From Hofstenia miamia (lineage: Eukaryota; Xenacoelomorpha; Acoela), in contig SCFE01000002.1 of assembly GCA_004352715.1 (NCBI GenBank), forward strand, positions 4,772,585 to 4,836,584: 64,000 bases of DNA. The letters are read 5' to 3'. Within the stretch, counting starts at the first letter, position 1, and each line of letters begins with the position of its first letter. The notes under the pieces were generated by a model, which worked only from the letters and a program-made list of their open reading frames with translations, was not told the DNA's origin and searched no databases. The position numbers and the translations under genes were made by a program. Below are positions 59,084 to 64,000 of this stretch, piece after piece.

Positions 59084-62000
59084 ATATAACACTAAATACA
59101 CTAAAACAAGAATTGTTAATTTTGAGAAGGAATTACAAACTATTCACATAAATTATATACCAGTGAACAATGTTGTGGACCAAAATTTTCCGAAACAATT
59201 CTAAATTATTGATTACAATGATCCTCTCCTATCTGGGCGCATCATATTGGTCAATGTTGAGTTTTTGTGGTATTCGGAGGGGCGCTTTTGTATATTTCAA
59301 CATTTTTACTTAAAAGCATCCTTCATTCAAAAAAAAAACTCTGGGCCTAAGCATAAATACGAGGAGTCTTCAAATATTTTAATGCACTGCTAACTTTAAA
59401 AATTTATAAATATTTTCAAATTAAATAAAATAGTTTTGGGCTCTGCCTTCAATCCTGTTACATTTTCATCGCACACATTTTAGTAAGCAAGTTAATTGAC
59501 TTGGCTACTACGCTAAAGTGCACGCAAATCAGCTCAAATCCTGCGAATCTAATAGATGTTATGAACAATGTGCTGAAAATCAAAATTTCCAATTCTAAGT
59601 TTTGCATTAGTTTTCTATGCTCTTCTCAGATCAACTTAAGTTTTCAAAATTCAATGTGCAGATTTTAGTATAGCTTTCAAACATTCCTAACATAGGTCTT
59701 GTTCAGTGATCATTCATTCTTTGCTCATGGACCCTCCCTTTTCATATTTTATATCCCATGGTCTGAAATCATAAAATAAAATTTTTTTACTATATTTGCA
59801 AAACTATTGATTAAGGCATTTTTCAATATGTCAAGTATAAATGTGTACATAAATTTATCCAATTATTAGGCCTGACTAGAAACTAACACTTTCGATTGAA
59901 CTAAGAAAAATAAAGCGTTAAGTGAAAGCTTCCTGTGACTGTCCTGACCATGATATGAATTTTACAGTTTATTGATATCTGACTTATTATCAGTGGGAGC
60001 CAATCTATGATCACTCTGAATGTGCTAGTCTTCTCACATCCATAAGTGAATGCTCAGGAAGGCAGATCATTGCAAAGGGGTATCATCGATAAGTGCAATC
60101 GAGAACAGATTAGGATTAAGATCACGTCCATGTTTCTTGCGGTCCTAACATTTAATTCCTAAGCCCTATTATAGCGATAAGCGGCCCTAACTAAAAAATT
60201 GAACACATTTCTATTATTACAAAAAAATTATTTACAAAATATGCACAGGTTTAAAACTTAAACTACAAATTATCAAATATATTAAAAACACTTTGAATTG
60301 CACTCACTTTTCAAAAGTTCAATAGCTTCAAATTCTCTTGATATTTCATGAAATTTGAGGGAACTTAGCAAATATTAACACATCAATCCCATAATTCTCA
60401 CTTGAGCGGGTTTTGATTATATCCTTTTACTCAAACACAATTTAATTCAATGGCAGATGTCAAATATGAATTTAAAACCTGATATAGTTCAAATCAATAG
60501 TTTTCTCATGTATTGCCTCTTCGAATAGTTCTTCTCAAAATAATTTTCAATTTTGTACCAAACCTTCCTAAGAACCTCTCACAATGACTATTAAAAATTA
60601 CAAAAATTTATTTTCATACTACTCTCCTAAATAAATTTACTATAATGAATTTTGTAGTTGATTTTACATTATCACAAGCTATATTGCAGCAGGTATATTT
60701 TATCTGAACCAAAGTTTTAGAGCGAAATCAACAATTTGTTCAAAAATGATAAACAAATATTGTCATTAGAGTTCCAGTGATATTAACAAAAATTGTCAGT
60801 ATGCTCGCTGTTTTAAATATGTGAAGTCTTAAAACTTGAAATGTGTAAAATATTTTTAGCTATGCAATGTAGCCCTACACTTAATTAAAAATTTAAGCAG
60901 AAAAATTAATGTATCTGAATGCAAAAAATACATGATTTACTTAAATTGCACATTTAAGAAAAATATATATTATAAATTTGAAGCAAAATGAAGGATGAAG
61001 TCTTTCATTGAACGCACTTTAATTTAAGAATAATGTACATATAGTATTTCCATAAAAATGAATATAATATTACATTTTACTTAAAAACCGGAATGAAGAG
61101 AAAATGTTTTTAATTTCTATTTCACAGATTAATTTCTACGCTAACCTTTTTGATATTTTTGAGATTATTTGAATGATGATGTTTATTTTCAGTAACTCAT
61201 AAATATTGATTTAAAGATAGTTTTTGATGTGTTAATAAATGCTCTAATAATTTTAATTAAATTGTATAAATATTTTACAATTTAATGGGACTTGCATTTA
61301 AGAATAATTTGGGTGAAATGTGGAAATCAACTCAACACTTAGTTGCTTAGTTTTCACATTAATGCCGGTGATAAACAATGATTGGACATCAAATAACTTC
61401 ATTGCATGCACATTTTCAACTACCGTGAAAATTAAGTTAGTGATTATAAAGCATTTTATACCCTAAAAACTTAAGTCGAACGTGCGACTTTGTAAATATT
61501 GTGTAAAATATTGAATAGCTAAAAAATCTTAATGCCTAAATTTGGTAAAATTACTATGGGTAATTTTCAGTCAATTTCCATACATAAAATACAACATTGT
61601 TTTATGTCATATTAGAACATAATTTGTTAATTGAATTTGTCGGTTTGATATGTACATTGCAAATATAAAATTAAATCTTACTTTAGAAAAGAATATTTTC
61701 TTTATTTCTTTCACCTAACAAAGGTTTCTATGCTTTCTTTGAGCGAGATCGCATCTGGCAAACTTATGATTCAATAGGCCCAGTGAGGTTACTAACTGGG
61801 ATAATAAGCTAAATCGATTAAATATTTCCTTGCTTCATTGGATGCTATTCTTCATTTCTTCACAGCAGAAGTTTCATAATAAGTATTTGGAACATATTAA
61901 ATATATGAATGGGAATAATGCGAACTATTGCAACAGAAATGGAAATACCTTTTAGTACAAACCACATGCATTTCACACAATCAATATAATTAATTAAATA

Positions 62001-63402
62001 ACGTGATAAATATTTTTTATGTACATGGTGAATCCATCAGTATTAAATTTAAATGAAAATTTTCTTTACTTCAAAAACCTAATTTTTTGAATTTATAATG
62101 CATATGCAAGATCATGGAGCCTTATCATTTCTAAAAAGATTGATATCTGAATGAGTCTTATCCCTGGGGAGGCTTTCTCTAATTTTATTTTTGGAATGAC
62201 TTATTTTCAATAGTATTCGTAATTTGTAATCTGTTACTTCAAAGAGATATTTCCCTGTTCATCCTTTATGCCTTTGTATTTTTGGATTGTTTGATAGGCA
62301 AAAGTAATTATTTATAAACTGTGCTCTTTGTTAGGAGAAAATATATTTTGATGTATTAAACATAAGGATGATTTTTTAGGTATAAGCTTAAATTAATGGA
62401 CATGCAGAGGGAAAATGGCAACTGTAATTAATAGAACTTAAGTTATTTAGTAGTTCATTGCGTAAGTTTAAACAATTTGAATTTAGCGATTTAATTCAAA
62501 TAACAACTTCACTTCGCGTTAAGCGAATTGTTATTTCATTGTAAATACAGATTTGACGAAAACTAGTTAAATTTAATAAACAATTACACTACTAAGTCTG
62601 CAATCAAATTGCACACATCCCTTAAATTTAATGTTGTCAAGCGTCCTTAAACTCAGTTTGAGCATAGCACCAGGTCATCATTCAGGATATTTAGCTAGTT
62701 TTACTTAAACCATCTGCACTGTCATTTATCCTTTAGGCCTACTAAGAATTCTAAATGAGAAATGGCAGTTTGAACGAATATCTATCTAATTCTGCCAATC
62801 CACCTTCAATATATTCATTTATAGGACTAAACTTGTCTACTTCATAGCACATCGAATTTAACTTAAGATCTCATTTTCGTTATGAAATACCTGGATGTGT
62901 CCATATTTTTACATTAATAACAATTTAAGCATTGAAAATAATTATCGATTAGTCAGCAATTTCCAAGAATAGGGGATTTTCACACCTCTACTAAAAAAAA
63001 AATTTTCCAAAATGCAATTTAAGAAAAATTATCGATAAGCCAAAACGAGTGTCGCAATATTAAGAATTGTTCCTTCGATTTTTAGAAAATTAAGGATGAC
63101 TAATTTTTAATCACTTTAATTAGCCCTGAGAGTAACATACTTATGTTGACTTCTCTGCAATGAAAAGTAAACCTTTAAACGAAAATCCAATTTCATTTAA
63201 TCATTTGAAATGCAATATAACACTTACACTACCATCTGTTATTTAGTGATATCAGGTCAACAATTTTAAGAGTAACGAAATTATTCAATCTAATTTTCAT
63301 TTTTTTCATTGGTAGATGTGCAATATATAAATTTGACTAATTGTTTATTTATCTATATTACGTGTAATTCAACCTCAATCCTACCAATTTTTTTGTAATT
63401 AC

Positions 63403-63403
<1 letters not shown>
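59084..63403. other. AT-rich DNA, nothing recognised
   Basis: No coding or repeat family seen. A somewhat GC-richer patch at 59990-60150 has only a short open frame. Confidence 0.5.

Positions 63404-63448
<45 letters not shown>
63404..63448. repeat. (TA)n microsatellite, about 22 units
   Basis: Longest pure TA run in the window. Another begins at 63990 and leaves the window. Confidence 0.95.
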
Positions 63449-63452
<4 letters not shown>

Positions 63453-64000
63453 GATTGAAAAATTTTGAACTATTGCATTGCGGATGGTTTGATTTACATA
63501 ATTCATCAGATATAAAATCAGGTTGCGTTTAAGATTTGTAAAACATTTGTTTATGAATTTAACCTTTGTTATGCTATGCTTGCAAATGCAGTAGCAAATT
63601 GGTTGTCACATTTATTAGTCTTGTGACACTTACGTTTCAATATTTACTAGAAAGTGATTTTTACATTTTAATTTAGGAGTTAATTGGGGAAATTCTAAAC
63701 ATAGAGCTATAATTTTTTGCAATTCAACCATTCACATTTTAATTGACTGGAAATGCTCAGGCAGTTCGTAAAATGACCTTCTGATTATTTTTGCATTCCG
63801 CAAAGAGCTGATGAAAATTTAGTCTTTGAATCTCTAACTTTTTGATCTCTAACAAGTGGCTAAAATTCCTATTTATAAATTTTGAAATTCTTCTTTTGCA
63901 GAGTGAATTATAGAAAACTTGGAACCGTCAAAATTCTTTGATTTCTACTCATCAGTTAAATACTCAATATATTAAAGCACATTTAAATGATATATATATA
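63449..64000. other. AT-rich DNA, nothing recognised
   Basis: Ends in a TA repeat. Confidence 0.5.

Noticed and set aside
59990-60150. GC-richer patch with the short frame EPIYDHSECASLLTS
   Set aside because: Frame closes after about 25 codons, no splice signals stand out and no family is recognised.
1-64000. CRISPR arrays, operons, bacterial promoters, rRNA
   Set aside because: No regularly spaced repeats with unique spacers, no compact gene strings and no conserved rRNA blocks; the content is clearly eukaryotic.

Overview
This window is a strongly AT-rich stretch of nuclear DNA from a multicellular animal, most likely an invertebrate. It has no operons, no compact coding and no bacterial-type genes. 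Every coding relic I can recognise comes from a transposable element: mariner/Tc1, hAT, pogo-like, Mutator-like, an unresolved RNase-H-like transposase, CR1/Jockey-like LINEs and Dong/R4-like retrotransposons. Short (TA)n and (TTA)n microsatellites are scattered throughout. I found no intact host gene, no rRNA and no convincing functional tRNA. The species cannot be named from the sequence alone. The window is best read as intergenic or intronic repeat graveyard.

Layout. 1-0.65 kb: decayed mariner transposase ending at a mariner-type terminus in a (TA)n tract. 1.1-2.95 kb: a 916-bp tandem duplication joined by a single n, probably an assembly artefact. 4.6-4.9 kb: CCCGACC-type repeat. 7.33-9.05 kb: hAT element with a broken transposase C-terminus. 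11.8-12.45 kb: LINE 3' end (minus) with a (TTA)n tail. 12.8-13.6 kb: pogo-like element with a psq helix-turn-helix relic. 13.7-15.5 kb: Tc1 element with an internal artefactual duplication. 18.0 kb: hAT C-terminus relic. 26.4-27.9 kb: transposase pseudogene (minus). 28.1-29.4 kb: second Tc1 copy. 29.9-31.9 kb: cluster of Dong-like retrotransposon fragments, one interrupted by a 436-bp hAT MITE with a perfect 8-bp target duplication and one lying between TAA repeats. 39.8-41.4 kb: hAT element with a perfect 8-bp target duplication and a LINE fragment inside. 46.8-47.3 kb: TTAA-flanked piggyBac-like MITE carrying a tRNA-like SINE. 47.8-48.3 kb: TIR element rich in GAGCC. 50-54.3 kb: CCGGAT-type repeats around a Mutator-like transposase pseudogene, with two large gaps. 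54.8-55.7 kb: piggyBac-like repeat plus a hAT MITE. 55.9-56.4 kb: inverted repeat with two 127-bp arms. 57.5-58.1 kb: LINE 3' end with a (TTA)n tail, then a 1000-n gap. 59.1-64 kb: AT-rich DNA in which I recognise nothing except a long (TA)n tract.

The elements do not form a pathway. What the window records is insertion history: TA-targeting elements in (TA)n tracts, TAA-associated retroelements in (TTA)n tracts, and nested insertions whose order can be read from target duplications. All transposase or reverse transcriptase frames are broken, so any current mobility would need enzymes supplied from elsewhere. Several joins (single n, or gaps flanked by the same sequence on both sides) look like unmerged contig overlaps and should not be taken as biological duplications.
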